From assembly GCA_020853575.1 (NCBI GenBank), contig JADYYP010000045.1, positions 186,001 to 250,000 on the forward strand: DNA of 64,000 nt. The letters are read 5' to 3'. The translations under genes and the position numbers were made by a program. The notes beneath the pieces were generated by a model. The model worked only from the letters and a program-made list of their open reading frames with translations, was not told where the DNA came from and made no database searches. Origin of the DNA: Planctomycetota bacterium. Its GTDB lineage: Bacteria; Planctomycetota; UBA1135; GCA-002686595. Positions 50,151 through 59,047 of this stretch are shown here, piece by piece (the stretch's first letter is position 1; every line of letters begins with the position of its first letter).

Positions 50151-51827
50151 ATGAAGATCGCCGCCCTGGTCTGCGCAGCAGTTCTCTCCGCGTGCATTGC
50201 GCCGCCGCGTGCTCCGCTGCCCGACACCCTGATCTTCAATGGGACGATCTACCTCGGAGAGCCGCGCTGGACGCGCGTCGATGCGCTGCTCGTCGCCGAC
50301 GGCCGCGTCGTCGCCGCCGGTACGCTGGCGGAGCTCGCGCCCGATCTCGCGCACGTCTCGCGCCGCATCGATTTGCGCGGAGGTTTCGCCGTGCCCGGCC
50401 TGCAGGATGCTCACGGGCACCTCCAGGGATTCGGCGAGGCCCTGGAGATCGTCGATTTGCGCGGCGCGGCGAGCTTCGAGGAAGTCGTGGCGCGAGTCGT
50501 CGAGCGCGCGCGCTCGGCTCCGCGCGGCGCTTGGGTGCGCGGTCGAGGCTGGGACCAGAACCTGTGGCCTTCGCGGGATTTCCCGACGCACGCGGCGCTC
50601 AGCGCGGCGCTGCCGGAGCATCCGGTCGTGCTCGAACGCGTCGATGGTCACGCGTGCGTGGCGAATCTGGCAGCGATGCAGCTGGCCGGCGTGGCGCGCG
50701 CCTTCTCCAGCGAGTTCGAGATCCCCGGAGGCCGGGTGTTGCTCGACGCCGAGCGCCGTCCCAGCGGCGTCTTCGTCGACGCCGCGACGGCCGTCTTCGA
50801 CGCAGCGCTTCCGCCGCTGGACGAGGCCACCCGCGAGCGCCGCGTCCTCGCCGCGCAGGACGCGCTCCTCGCGCTCGGCTTGACCGCGGTCCACGACATG
50901 GGCATCTCGGCCGGCTCCGCCGAGCTGTTGCGGCGGCTGCGCGACACAGGACGTCTGCGCATTCGCTTGATCGAGTACCTGCAGGGGAGCGCGCAGCTGG
51001 CGGACGACGACGTTGCGGGCTTTCCGTGGCCTCCGGACTCCTTGGATCGTCTGTCGGTGGTCGGCGTCAAGTTCTATGCGGACGGCGCGCTCGGCTCCCG
51101 CGGTGCCGTGCTCCTGGAGCCCTACAGCGACGATCCGTCCCAACTCGGGCTGGCGCTGATGTCGCGCGAGGAGCTCGAGCATGGTTTCGCCGTGTGCGCG
51201 CGCCACGGACTACAGCCCGCGGTGCACGCGATCGGCGATGGCGCCAATCGCACGGTGCTCGACGCGCTGGAGGCACGAATCCGCGCGACTCCCGAATTCG
51301 CCGCGTTGCGCCCGCGCATCGAGCACGCCCAAGTGGTCGCGCCCGACGACTGGGCGCGCTTCGAGGAGTTGGGAGTGATCGCCTCGATGCAACCGACGCA
51401 CGCGACTTCCGACATGCCCTGGGCACCGCGGCGGCTCGGTCCCGAGCGCATCTCCGGCGCCTACGCCTGGCGGCGTCTGGCATCGCGGGCCGAGCACCTG
51501 GCCCTGGGCAGCGATTTCCCGGTCGAATCCCCCAATCCACTCGAGGGGCTGTACGCGGCGATCACCTGCAGCGCGCGCGACGGCCAGCCGCCCCAGGGCT
51601 TTCTCCCTGACCAGCGACTCAGCGCTCGCGAGGCACTCGCTGGATTCACTTGGGGCGCTGCGCGCGCGGCTCGCCAAGAGCAGCGCCGCGGCGCACTGTG
51701 GCCCGGCTACGCCGCGGATCTCACGGTGCTCGACGTCGATCCGCTCGCCTGCGCTCCCGCGGCGTTGCTGACGGCGCGCGTGCTGTCCACGATCATCGAC
51801 GGCGAGCTGGTCTACTCCGCACCCTGA
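50151..51827 (+). CDS. YtcJ-like amidohydrolase lipoprotein
   Basis: A 558-residue metal-dependent hydrolase of the amidohydrolase superfamily (COG1574). The signal peptide ends in a lipobox (LSAC15), so the enzyme should be anchored to a membrane outside the cytoplasm. The metal ligands are visible as His-x-His in DAHGHLQG, His residues in AVHAIGDGAN and IEHAQVV, and Asp in ALGSDFPVES. The loop FYADGALGSRGA is typical of the family. Members hydrolyse varied amides and no substrate can be assigned. A TACGCT box is 7 nt upstream of the ATG. Confidence 0.88.
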   Translation: MKIAALVCAAVLSACIAPPRAPLPDTLIFNGTIYLGEPRWTRVDALLVADGRVVAAGTLAELAPDLAHVSRRIDLRGGFAVPGLQDAHGHLQGFGEALEIVDLRGAASFEEVVARVVERARSAPRGAWVRGRGWDQNLWPSRDFPTHAALSAALPEHPVVLERVDGHACVANLAAMQLAGVARAFSSEFEIPGGRVLLDAERRPSGVFVDAATAVFDAALPPLDEATRERRVLAAQDALLALGLTAVHDMGISAGSAELLRRLRDTGRLRIRLIEYLQGSAQLADDDVAGFPWPPDSLDRLSVVGVKFYADGALGSRGAVLLEPYSDDPSQLGLALMSREELEHGFAVCARHGLQPAVHAIGDGANRTVLDALEARIRATPEFAALRPRIEHAQVVAPDDWARFEELGVIASMQPTHATSDMPWAPRRLGPERISGAYAWRRLASRAEHLALGSDFPVESPNPLEGLYAAITCSARDGQPPQGFLPDQRLSAREALAGFTWGAARAARQEQRRGALWPGYAADLTVLDVDPLACAPAALLTARVLSTIIDGELVYSAP

Positions 51828-51875
51828 GCGCTCGCTATCCTGCGGCGCGCGCGCGAACCGAGCGCGCGGCTCCAC

Positions 51876-52283
51876 ATGGTCAAGATGCGCATCGAGTATC
51901 AGGGCGACTTGCATTGCACGGCGACCCACGGGCCTTCGCGAGTGCAGGTCGCGACCGACGCACCGGTCGACAACCAGGGCCGTGGCGAGTCGTTCTCACC
52001 CACCGATCTCGTCGGCGCCGCCCTCGGAGCCTGCATGTTGACGATCATGGGCATCGTCGCGCGCAGGCACTCCTGGGAGCTCGGCGGCGCGACGGCCGAG
52101 GTCGAGAAGAGCATGGTCAGCGATCCCGTGCGCCGCATCGGAGCGCTGACCGTCGTGCTCCGAATCCCCGGCCAACTCGACGAGCGCGCGCGCAAGACGC
52201 TGGAAGCGGCGGCCCTGGCTTGTCCGGTCCACAAGAGCCTGCACCCCGACATCTCGATTCCGGTGCGCTTCGAGTGGCAGTAG
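51876..52283 (+). CDS. OsmC/Ohr family protein
   Basis: A 135-residue OsmC-like protein, a class of thiol peroxidases that reduce organic hydroperoxides. The two family cysteines are present: one in GAALGACMLT and one in ALACPVHKSL. The start could be 51876 or the Met three codons later. It lies 48 nt downstream of the amidohydrolase on the same strand. Closest in layout to the YhfA-like branch, whose peroxidase activity is less certain than that of OsmC or Ohr. Confidence 0.9.
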   Translation: MVKMRIEYQGDLHCTATHGPSRVQVATDAPVDNQGRGESFSPTDLVGAALGACMLTIMGIVARRHSWELGGATAEVEKSMVSDPVRRIGALTVVLRIPGQLDERARKTLEAAALACPVHKSLHPDISIPVRFEWQ

Positions 52284-52430
52284 CTCGGCCGCGGCGAGGT
52301 CCGTGCTCACGCTGCGTCGAGCGTCGCGAGCCACGGCGCTCGGATTGACCGAACTCCAACGACATCGTCCGTGCCTGCTCGTCCGACCTCGGGTTCAATC
52401 GCAAGGCCGCGTGCCTGCTGGAGAATCGTG

Positions 52431-53876
52431 ATGCAACACCTGCGTGGACTGCTCGTGACCTTGATCGTCGGCCTGGCCTGCAACGCCGCGCGCGCTGCGC
52501 AGGTCGACTTCGCGCGGCTCGCCGACGAGTACCTCGCGCGCCACAAGGTGGAAGGCAAGGCACCCGGTGAGTTCGGGATGCAGGAGTTGCTCGAGGCGCA
52601 CACCATCGGCGCACGGATCGGCGCGCTCGAGTTGCGTTTCCCGCGCGAGTTCCTGGGCGACAAGAGCTCGGTCGACGACTTCAAGGACGGGCTCTCCGCG
52701 GCGCTCCAAGTGCACCAGTTGTGGATCGATTGGATGGGCGCGAGCGGGCCGGAGACGGAGCGCGCCAAGGCCGATCTCGCCGACGCGCTGAAGTTCATGA
52801 AGACGGCGCGCGTCGCCGGCGGTGCCGAGCGCGAGCAAGATTTCCTGGCCGCGCTGTCCGGATCGGGTCCGGTGCGGCCGACGTTCGAGCGCCTGGCGGA
52901 GAGCTTCCGTTCGGGCAAGGCGCTGGGGATCGAGCCGCGCGGCTACAAGCAGCAAGTGCTGTTGATCGCGCCCAATCGCGAGCACTTCTTCGCGCTCGCG
53001 GCGGTCCTGGGCAAGCTCGAAGAGAGCTCGCGCAGCATGTATTGGAACCAAGGGCTCGTCGGTTGGACCGAGTTCGGCTGGAACGAGGTCCAAGTGATGA
53101 CCACCCAGTATCCGCCGCTCAAGCCGACGCCCGAGAACCTCGGCGAAGGCGTGGCCATGGATGGGCGCGAGCCGACGGGGCTGATGGAAAACGTCGCGCA
53201 GCGCGTGGGCATCGCGCTGTGCTGGCACTGCTTCGCGAGCGCGCTCGATCCGGCGTTCGAGATGGCCGTCGCGCAGACTCTGGTGGTCGACCTCTACGGA
53301 CAGAACAACACGCGCTCGGGAGGCTCGGGGCGCTCGAACGAGGTCGCCGCGATGGAGGCCTTCATTCCCGGGGGCAACCCCAACGGTGGCGCGCTCCCGC
53401 CGGGCAACGCGGACAGTCCCTGGCGCTCGACCGCCGGCAAGGACTATTTCGTGCGCTCGTTGCGCGACGGATTGAAGGTCGGCGCGAAGACCGGCGCCAA
53501 GACCAAGGAGGAGAAGCAGGCCTTCTTCCAACTGCAGAGCGACGACACCTCGAAGAAGACGCCCGTGCGCGCGCCGTTCCTCGGATCCGCGGCGCAGGGC
53601 AAGGAACTGCCGGCCCTGATCTTCATCGGCGACTACCTGGAGTTCTTCCGCTCCTACAAGATCTGCTTCGTGCACTGGCTGCGCGAAGAGTCGCAGCCCA
53701 AGAAGGCCGAGGCGCACAGACAGTTCGCCGAGCTCTTGCGGCGCGTCGCGGAGGCCGGCGGAGCGGCGACCTTCGAGGAACTCGTGGCCGAGGTCTACGG
53801 CACGCCCTACAGCGCGACCGATCTGACCAGTGGCTGCCTGGAACAGCGCTTCCTCGCCTGGCTGTCGTCCAAGTAG
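52431..53876 (+). CDS. Exported protein of unknown function
   Basis: A 481-residue protein that I do not recognise. A signal peptide (1 to about 22, ending NAARA-AQ) indicates export. The mature part is mixed alpha/beta with a helical N-terminal third, an aromatic block around SMYWNQGLVGWTEFGWNE, and a CWHC motif that could be a redox or metal pair. Other notes are a Gly/Asn-rich loop (GGNPNGG) and a C-terminal helical region with RVAEAGG. It is followed by a good intrinsic terminator, so it is probably a single-gene transcript. An HE-type metallopeptidase motif is absent. Confidence 0.6.
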   Translation: MQHLRGLLVTLIVGLACNAARAAQVDFARLADEYLARHKVEGKAPGEFGMQELLEAHTIGARIGALELRFPREFLGDKSSVDDFKDGLSAALQVHQLWIDWMGASGPETERAKADLADALKFMKTARVAGGAEREQDFLAALSGSGPVRPTFERLAESFRSGKALGIEPRGYKQQVLLIAPNREHFFALAAVLGKLEESSRSMYWNQGLVGWTEFGWNEVQVMTTQYPPLKPTPENLGEGVAMDGREPTGLMENVAQRVGIALCWHCFASALDPAFEMAVAQTLVVDLYGQNNTRSGGSGRSNEVAAMEAFIPGGNPNGGALPPGNADSPWRSTAGKDYFVRSLRDGLKVGAKTGAKTKEEKQAFFQLQSDDTSKKTPVRAPFLGSAAQGKELPALIFIGDYLEFFRSYKICFVHWLREESQPKKAEAHRQFAELLRRVAEAGGAATFEELVAEVYGTPYSATDLTSGCLEQRFLAWLSSK

Positions 53877-53887
53877 AATGCTAAGGC

Positions 53888-53910
53888 TGAGCCGACCGGC
53901 TCACTCTTTT
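53888..53910 (+). terminator. Intrinsic terminator after the unknown exported gene
   Basis: TGAGCC-GACC-GGCTCA hairpin (6-bp stem, 4-nt loop) followed by CTCTTTT. It sits 12 nt after the stop codon and insulates the downstream riboswitch operon. Confidence 0.75.
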
Positions 53911-53929
53911 CGATCACCAACATGCGTCG

Positions 53930-54040
53930 CGACGCTCCGCTGTGGCGGAGTGCAGTGGGGGAACCCGGTGTGATTCCGGGACTGGCCCGCAACCGTGAGC
54001 CGCGTCCGAGCGGCGAGTCGGAATGCCCACGGCCGCGGCG
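53930..54040 (+). promoter_or_regulatory. Cobalamin riboswitch controlling btuFCD
   Basis: The conserved core reads GGGGAACCCGGTG, GATTCCGGGACTG and GCCCGCAACCGTGA (53957-53998), followed by the B12 box GCGAGTCGGAATGCCC (54013-54028). A CTCCGC/GCGGAG hairpin precedes the core. The aptamer ends about 16 nt before the btuF Shine-Dalgarno (AAGGA, 54056-54060), so translational control is likely. The exact outer limits are approximate. Confidence 0.9.
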
Positions 54041-54064
54041 ATCACCTTCGGTTGCAAGGACTCG

Positions 54065-55000
54065 ATGTCGCCGCTCGTTTTCTTTCCCTTCTGCGCCGCG
54101 CTCGCCGCGCTGTTGCTCCCTGCGTGCTCGCGCGTCGAGCCGAATGCCCCCCGCGGCCCCGGCCCGGCCACGCGCGTGATCCCGGCGAGCGCGACGGCGG
54201 TCGACTTCGTGCACGCCTTGATCGAGCCGCAGCGCGTCGCGGCGGTGCCCTCGCAAGCGCTCGAGTACTCGACGATCCACGACGAGCCGCTGGCCTGGTC
54301 GAGCGTGGCGCGCTTCGACGCGTATCTCGCCGAGCAGGTGCTCGCGCTGCATCCCGACCTGGTGCTCGTCGATCCCTGGCAAGCTCCCGAGACCACCGCG
54401 CGACTGCGCGAATTCGGGGTGCGTGTCGTCCTCTTGCCTGAGATCGCCACGTGGGAGCAAGCCCGCGCGGCGCTGCTCGACTTGGCGCGCGAGCTGCAGG
54501 CCGAGGACCGTGCGCGGCCGCTCTTGGCCGAGCTCGACCGGCGCGTCAGCGGCTTGCGCGAGCGCGCGCTGAAGCGCCCGCCGCTGCGCGTGCTGTGCTA
54601 TTCGAACTTCGGGGGCGCGGGCTCGACCGCCGGCGCCAACACGACGCTCGACAGTGTGTGTCGCATGCTGGGTTTGACCAACGTGATCGCCGAGCGCGGC
54701 CAGCGCGGCCATGTCGGATTGACGTTCGAGGACCTGCTGCAGCTCGATCCCGACGTGGTGCTCGTCAGTCGACCGCTGAAGATGGCAGCGGGCGCGGCCG
54801 GAGACCGCGGCGGAGCGTCCGAGCGGCTGTTGTACTCCGAGCCCGCGCTGGCGAACCTGCGCGCCGTCCGCGAGAAGCGCGTCGTCGCGCTCCCGGCGTG
54901 GCTGTTCGCCACGGGCTCGCACGAGTTGGTCAGCGCCGCGGAGGCGCTCGAACGCGAGCTCGAACCGCTGCTCGCACGCCTCGAGGCACACTCGCGATGA
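54065..55000 (+). CDS. btuF: Vitamin B12 ABC transporter substrate-binding lipoprotein
   Basis: A 311-residue periplasmic-binding-type lipoprotein (lipobox LPAC21) that delivers cobalamin to the permease. The helical-backbone fold of BtuF/FhuD proteins is seen in HPDLVLVD, the conserved GGAGSTAGANTTLDSVCRMLGL block, and FEDLLQLDPDVVLVS. The start at 54065 has an AAGGA Shine-Dalgarno. An upstream in-frame ATG at 54023 lies inside the B12 box and is rejected. The riboswitch directly upstream makes a cobalamin role far more likely than an iron siderophore role. Confidence 0.9.
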   Translation: MSPLVFFPFCAALAALLLPACSRVEPNAPRGPGPATRVIPASATAVDFVHALIEPQRVAAVPSQALEYSTIHDEPLAWSSVARFDAYLAEQVLALHPDLVLVDPWQAPETTARLREFGVRVVLLPEIATWEQARAALLDLARELQAEDRARPLLAELDRRVSGLRERALKRPPLRVLCYSNFGGAGSTAGANTTLDSVCRMLGLTNVIAERGQRGHVGLTFEDLLQLDPDVVLVSRPLKMAAGAAGDRGGASERLLYSEPALANLRAVREKRVVALPAWLFATGSHELVSAAEALERELEPLLARLEAHSR

Positions 55001-56061
55001 GCGGCTCGCGCGCCTTTCGCTTGCGCATCGCGCTCTCCAGCGCGGCCCTGTTGGCGATCCTCGTGACTTCGGTCGGCATCGGTAGCTCGGAGCTCGGACC
55101 CTCGACGATCGTGCGCGGCGTCAGCGCCATGTGCGGCCTCGGACCGGCGCTCGAGCGCAACCTGCAGGCAATCGTCGAGCTGCGCGTGTGGCGAGCGCTG
55201 TGCACGAGCGGCGTGGGTGCCGCGCTCGCACTTTCGGGCGCCATGATCCAAGGCATGTTCCGCAATGCGCTCGCGTCGCCTTCGCTGATCGGCGTCACCG
55301 GCGGCGCGAGCTTGGGCGCCGCCCTGGCGATCTTGATCGTCGGCGGCTACGCACCGCGCTTGGTGCTCGAGAGCTCGGGTGGCCTGGAAACGCTGCTGAT
55401 CCCGGCGTTTTCGTTCCTTGGCGCGCTGGCAGCCACGTCGTTGGTCGCGGCGATCGCGGCGGCCAACGGCCGTGCGTCGGTCACGACGCTGCTGCTCGTG
55501 GGCATCGCGGTGAACCTGTGCGTGGCGGGCATCTTCGCCGCGGTGCAGTACCTGACGCTCGAGGACTGGGAAGTGAGCAAGGCGATCCTGGCCTGGACCT
55601 TCGGCACGCTCGACGACCGCAGCGGGCTGCACTGCGCGACCGTGGCACTGGCGCTCGCCGCATCTTGCGCGGCAATTCCGTTCTTGGGTCGCGAGCTCGA
55701 CCTGATGCGCAACGGAGAGGAAGACGCGCAAGCCTTGGGAGTCGACGTCGCGGCCACCAAACGCCGCGCGCTGTTCGCCTCGGCCCTGGCTGCCAGCGCG
55801 GCGGTGGCGGTCGCGGGCCAGATCGGTTTCGTTGGCCTGCTCGTGCCGCACATGGCGCGGCTCAGCGGCGCGCGCAGCTATCGCGAGATGCTCTGGACCG
55901 TCGTTCCCTTCGGTGCGCTGTTCTTGCTCGGCACGGATCTGCTGCAACGCCTCGCGCTCGGCGAAGGAGCGCTCCAGCCCGGCGTGATGATGTCGCTCCT
56001 GGGTGGTCCGTTCTTCCTGTTCCTGCTCGCGCGCCATCGCCGGGAGATCGCGACATGGTGA
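54997..56061 (+). CDS. btuC: Vitamin B12 ABC transporter permease
   Basis: A 354-residue FecCD/BtuC-type permease with about ten membrane spans. Family marks are the early ELRVWRAL segment, the LSGAMIQGMFRNALASPSLIGVTGGASLGA block, and the cytoplasmic coupling loop near GEEDAQALGVDVAATKRRA. GFVGLLVPHMAR is also present. It overlaps btuF by 4 nt (ATGA) and btuD by 7 nt, forming one riboswitch-controlled operon. Confidence 0.92.
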   Translation: MSGSRAFRLRIALSSAALLAILVTSVGIGSSELGPSTIVRGVSAMCGLGPALERNLQAIVELRVWRALCTSGVGAALALSGAMIQGMFRNALASPSLIGVTGGASLGAALAILIVGGYAPRLVLESSGGLETLLIPAFSFLGALAATSLVAAIAAANGRASVTTLLLVGIAVNLCVAGIFAAVQYLTLEDWEVSKAILAWTFGTLDDRSGLHCATVALALAASCAAIPFLGRELDLMRNGEEDAQALGVDVAATKRRALFASALAASAAVAVAGQIGFVGLLVPHMARLSGARSYREMLWTVVPFGALFLLGTDLLQRLALGEGALQPGVMMSLLGGPFFLFLLARHRREIATW

Positions 56062-56858
56062 CGGAACTCGTCGCCAGCGCCCTCGCTTACCGCTACCCAG
56101 ACGGCATCGATGCCGTGCGCGGCGTCGACCTGTGCGTGCGCGCCGGCGTGATGCGCGCGTTGGTTGGACCGAACGGCTCGGGCAAGAGCACGTTGCTGCG
56201 CTGCATGGCGGGGATCCTCAAGCCCAACGCGGGCCGAGCGACCGTCGACGGCACGGACGTCCACGCGCTGACGCCGCGCGAGCGCGCGCGACGCATCGCG
56301 GTCGTCCCGCAGTTCCTTCCCAGCCTGTTCGACGTGCGCGTCGAGGACTTCGTGCTCGGAGGACGGTATGCCTCGATCGATCGCTGGCGCGGCCCTTCGG
56401 CCGACGACGCGCGCGCCGTGCGCGAGGCGCTCTCTGCCTGCGACGCCGCGGAGCTCGCCGCTCGCGCGATGAGCGAGCTCTCGGGCGGACAGCGCCAGCG
56501 CGTGGTGATCGCGCGCGCGATCGCCCAGGAGGCGGCGACGCTCTTGGTCGACGAACCGACGACCTCGCTCGACCCCGAGCACCAAGTCCAGGTGTTCGAG
56601 CTGCTCGCACAGCTCGCATCCCAGGGCAAGGCCGTGTTGGTCGTCACGCACGAGCTCAATCTCGCCTCGCAGTTCGTCGATGCCATGAGCGTGCTCGCCG
56701 AGGGGCGCGTCGTCGCCAGCGGCGCGGTGAACGAGATCCTCGAGCCGAGCGTGCTCTCCGCGGTGTACGGCACGCACCTTTCGTACGGCCGCGACACGAA
56801 GGGCCGGCCGTTCGTGCTGCCCGCGCGCGAGAGCCAGCGACCCGACGCCTTGGGCTAG
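56055..56858 (+). CDS. btuD: Vitamin B12 ABC transporter ATPase
   Basis: A 267-residue ATPase. Walker A is GPNGSGKST, the Q-loop is VVPQ, the signature is LSGGQRQRV, Walker B is LLVDEPTTSLD, and the switch His is in VVTHEL. It is the last gene of the btuFCD operon. Its TAG stop shares the CTAG tetranucleotide with the stop of the convergent cytochrome gene. An outer-membrane TonB receptor is not in the window. Confidence 0.92.
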   Translation: MVTELVASALAYRYPDGIDAVRGVDLCVRAGVMRALVGPNGSGKSTLLRCMAGILKPNAGRATVDGTDVHALTPRERARRIAVVPQFLPSLFDVRVEDFVLGGRYASIDRWRGPSADDARAVREALSACDAAELAARAMSELSGGQRQRVVIARAIAQEAATLLVDEPTTSLDPEHQVQVFELLAQLASQGKAVLVVTHELNLASQFVDAMSVLAEGRVVASGAVNEILEPSVLSAVYGTHLSYGRDTKGRPFVLPARESQRPDALG

Positions 56859-57202
56859 CGCTCGCTGAGCAAGAAATCCGCAAGCGCGGCGCGCTCGGTC
56901 TCGCTCATTGGGCTGGGCTTCATCGGCGTGCGGTAGGCGCTGGCGAGCTCCCTCAGTCGCGTGTCACGTTCGACGAACGGCGCGGGATCCGCGATGAAGC
57001 GCGCCAGCTCGTCGCGCTTCCAGCGGGCGGGCACGTTGCTCAACGGCGGCCCCATGAAGGAACCCTCACCGCGCGCTCCGTGGCACGCGGCGCAGCCCTT
57101 CGAGAAATACAACGACTCACCAGCGGGTCGCACTCCCGGCGAATCGTCCGACGACGAGCCACATCCGGCGAGCACGAGCACGATCGAGGTCCAACAGCGC
57201 AT
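56855..57202 (-). CDS. Lipoprotein c-type cytochrome
   Basis: A 115-residue mono-haem cytochrome c. The signal peptide ends in a lipobox (LAGC14) and the haem site is Cys37-Ala-Ala-Cys40-His41. A distal Met ligand is likely in TPMKPSPMSETE. The GARGEGSFMGPPLSNV stretch after the haem site is typical of class I cytochromes. It probably carries electrons at the membrane surface, but no oxidase genes are near. Follows the TPR membrane protein gene after 32 nt on the same strand. Confidence 0.9.
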   Translation of the reverse strand: MRCWTSIVLVLAGCGSSSDDSPGVRPAGESLYFSKGCAACHGARGEGSFMGPPLSNVPARWKRDELARFIADPAPFVERDTRLRELASAYRTPMKPSPMSETERAALADFLLSER

Positions 57203-57234
57203 GGAGCGGCGAATGGTAGCGGCTTCGACGCTGG

Positions 57235-58965
57235 TCAGCGACGCTCGAGCTCGCGCCGCAGACCGAGCGTGAGCTCGTCCTGTGGATCGAGCTGCAGCGC
57301 GCGATTCAACGCGTCGTGCGCCTCGGCGAAGCGCTCGAGGTCCGCCAGCGCGCGCGCCCGCACACGCCAGGCCGGTACCAGGCCCGGTGCGAGCGCGAGT
57401 GCACGCTCCGCGTAGGTCAGGGCTTCGGCCGGGCGCTGCTGGCGCTGCAACAGGATGGCCAAGTTGGTGTGCGCTTGGGCGTTGCCCGCGCCGAGCTCGA
57501 TCGCGCGCCGGAAGGCCTGCTCCGCGCGCGCCTCGTCGCGATCCGCCAGCGCCAGGCGACCGAGGTTCGACCAAGGCCTGCCGTACTCGGGGTCGAGCGC
57601 GATGGCGCGCTCGAACTCGCTCCGCGCGGCGGCGGCATCGCCTTGCTCCTCGAAGGCGAGGCCCAGCTCGTTGTGCGAGCGCGCGTCGGTCGGGTCGAAT
57701 GCGAGCTGCGCGCGATGGAACGCCGCACGCGACGAATACACCTCGCTGCGCGACCACGCGCCCCAGACACTCAAGGCGAGCGCGACACACGCGAAGCTCC
57801 TCAGCCGCGCTCCACAGCAACGCTCGGCCGCACGGCCAACCAACGGGGCGGCGAAGAGCAGCGGCATGTAGAGAAAGCGCGGCGCGAACAGCGCGCCGGC
57901 CGGGATCAGCTGCAGCATCGGCAGCGCGCTCGCCGCAGCCAGCAGCGCAGACCAGGCCGCGCTGTTCGAGCGCTTGCGTCGCAACGCCACACCAGCACCG
58001 ACGGCCAACGCGACCAGCAACGCCCAACCCAACCCTCCGAGCCAGGTCAGCTCGCGTGAGTCGCGCGCGAACATCGGCGCTCGCTCGTAGTTCGGCGGGT
58101 AGCCCAGCGGTGCGACCGCGAGCCGCAGCCCCTCGAGCGCCGCGCGACCGCCCACGAGCGCGCGCTCGAACAACGAGTGCTCCGCGAGTGGCGCGAACGT
58201 CGCCGCGGGCGCGAAGCTCCCCAGGGCTTGCCAGCGCAGGACGAGATAGACGCCGACGCCGAGCAACGCGCCGAGTGCGGCTGCGCTCGCTACACGGCGC
58301 GAATGGCCGGCGGCGAGCACGACGTACAGCGGCGCGAACACCGCGCCGTCTTCCTTGGCCAGCAACGCACAACACGCACCCAGCCCGGCGGCTAGCGCGA
58401 CGCGCACCGCGCGGCGGGGACTTGCGTCGCGCCACGGAGTGATCCAACTCGCGATCGCGAGAGCGCCCAGCAGGCCCGCGAGCGCCGCCAGCATCGAGGT
58501 GCGGCCGGAAACCCAGGCCACCGAATCGGCGAGCACCGGGTGCACGGCGAACAGCGCCAAGCCGAACCACGGGAGTCGCTCGGCGCTCGCGAGCAAGAGC
58601 ACAGCACCGGCGACGGCCACGCAGGCAGCGTGCAGCAGCACGTTGGTGGCGTGGAAGCCGCGCGCGTCGTCGCCCCAGATGCTGCGATCGACGCGCAGCG
58701 ACAGCGTGGCGATGGGGCGGAAATGTCCGGCGGGCGCGACGTGCTCCCAGTAGTCGCGTCGAAAGGCCTCACTCCACGGCACACTGCCCTGAACGACCGG
58801 ATTGCGCTCGAGCACTTCGCGGTCGTCGTAGGACCAGCCCCCGCGCCACACGGCGGGCGCCCACGCGGCGAGCGCGAGCACGACGCACAGGGCCAACCAG
58901 CGCGGCCCGCGCGCTGTGGCGTGCACCTCGCGCGGGAACGTCGGCTCGGCGGAAGTCGTCGACAT
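57235..58965 (-). CDS. TMTC-like membrane protein with C-terminal TPRs
   Basis: A 576-residue protein: about 11 membrane spans (residues 20-395), then at least four TPR units (about 405-570). The first luminal loop carries WSYDDREVLERNPVV, the DD-type acidic motif of GT-C glycosyltransferases and TMTC proteins, and later HFRPIATLSLRVDRSIWG. TPRs show the canonical NELGLAFEEQGDAAAARSEFERAIALDPE pattern. Eukaryotic TMTCs O-mannosylate proteins; a lipid-linked sugar transferase role is inferred here. ATG 58965 has no Shine-Dalgarno. It diverges from another GT-C-like gene. Confidence 0.75.
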   Translation of the reverse strand: MSTTSAEPTFPREVHATARGPRWLALCVVLALAAWAPAVWRGGWSYDDREVLERNPVVQGSVPWSEAFRRDYWEHVAPAGHFRPIATLSLRVDRSIWGDDARGFHATNVLLHAACVAVAGAVLLLASAERLPWFGLALFAVHPVLADSVAWVSGRTSMLAALAGLLGALAIASWITPWRDASPRRAVRVALAAGLGACCALLAKEDGAVFAPLYVVLAAGHSRRVASAAALGALLGVGVYLVLRWQALGSFAPAATFAPLAEHSLFERALVGGRAALEGLRLAVAPLGYPPNYERAPMFARDSRELTWLGGLGWALLVALAVGAGVALRRKRSNSAAWSALLAAASALPMLQLIPAGALFAPRFLYMPLLFAAPLVGRAAERCCGARLRSFACVALALSVWGAWSRSEVYSSRAAFHRAQLAFDPTDARSHNELGLAFEEQGDAAAARSEFERAIALDPEYGRPWSNLGRLALADRDEARAEQAFRRAIELGAGNAQAHTNLAILLQRQQRPAEALTYAERALALAPGLVPAWRVRARALADLERFAEAHDALNRALQLDPQDELTLGLRRELERR

Positions 58966-59031
58966 GCTGCAACGAGCGTGGATTCCCTCGCGCGCGAGCG
59001 CAACCCTGATGCACGCTCTCGGCTCGCTTGC

Positions 59032-59037
59032 TACCGT
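59032..59037 (+). promoter_or_regulatory. -10-like box TACCGT upstream of the GT39-like gene
   Basis: TACCGT ends 10 nt before the ATG at 59048. No Shine-Dalgarno is present. Confidence 0.35.
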
Positions 59038-59047
59038 CGAACGAGCG

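Noticed and set aside
54023..54064. Upstream btuF start at 54023
   Set aside because: It lies inside the conserved B12 box of the riboswitch. The start at 54065 has a Shine-Dalgarno and gives a lipoprotein signal peptide.
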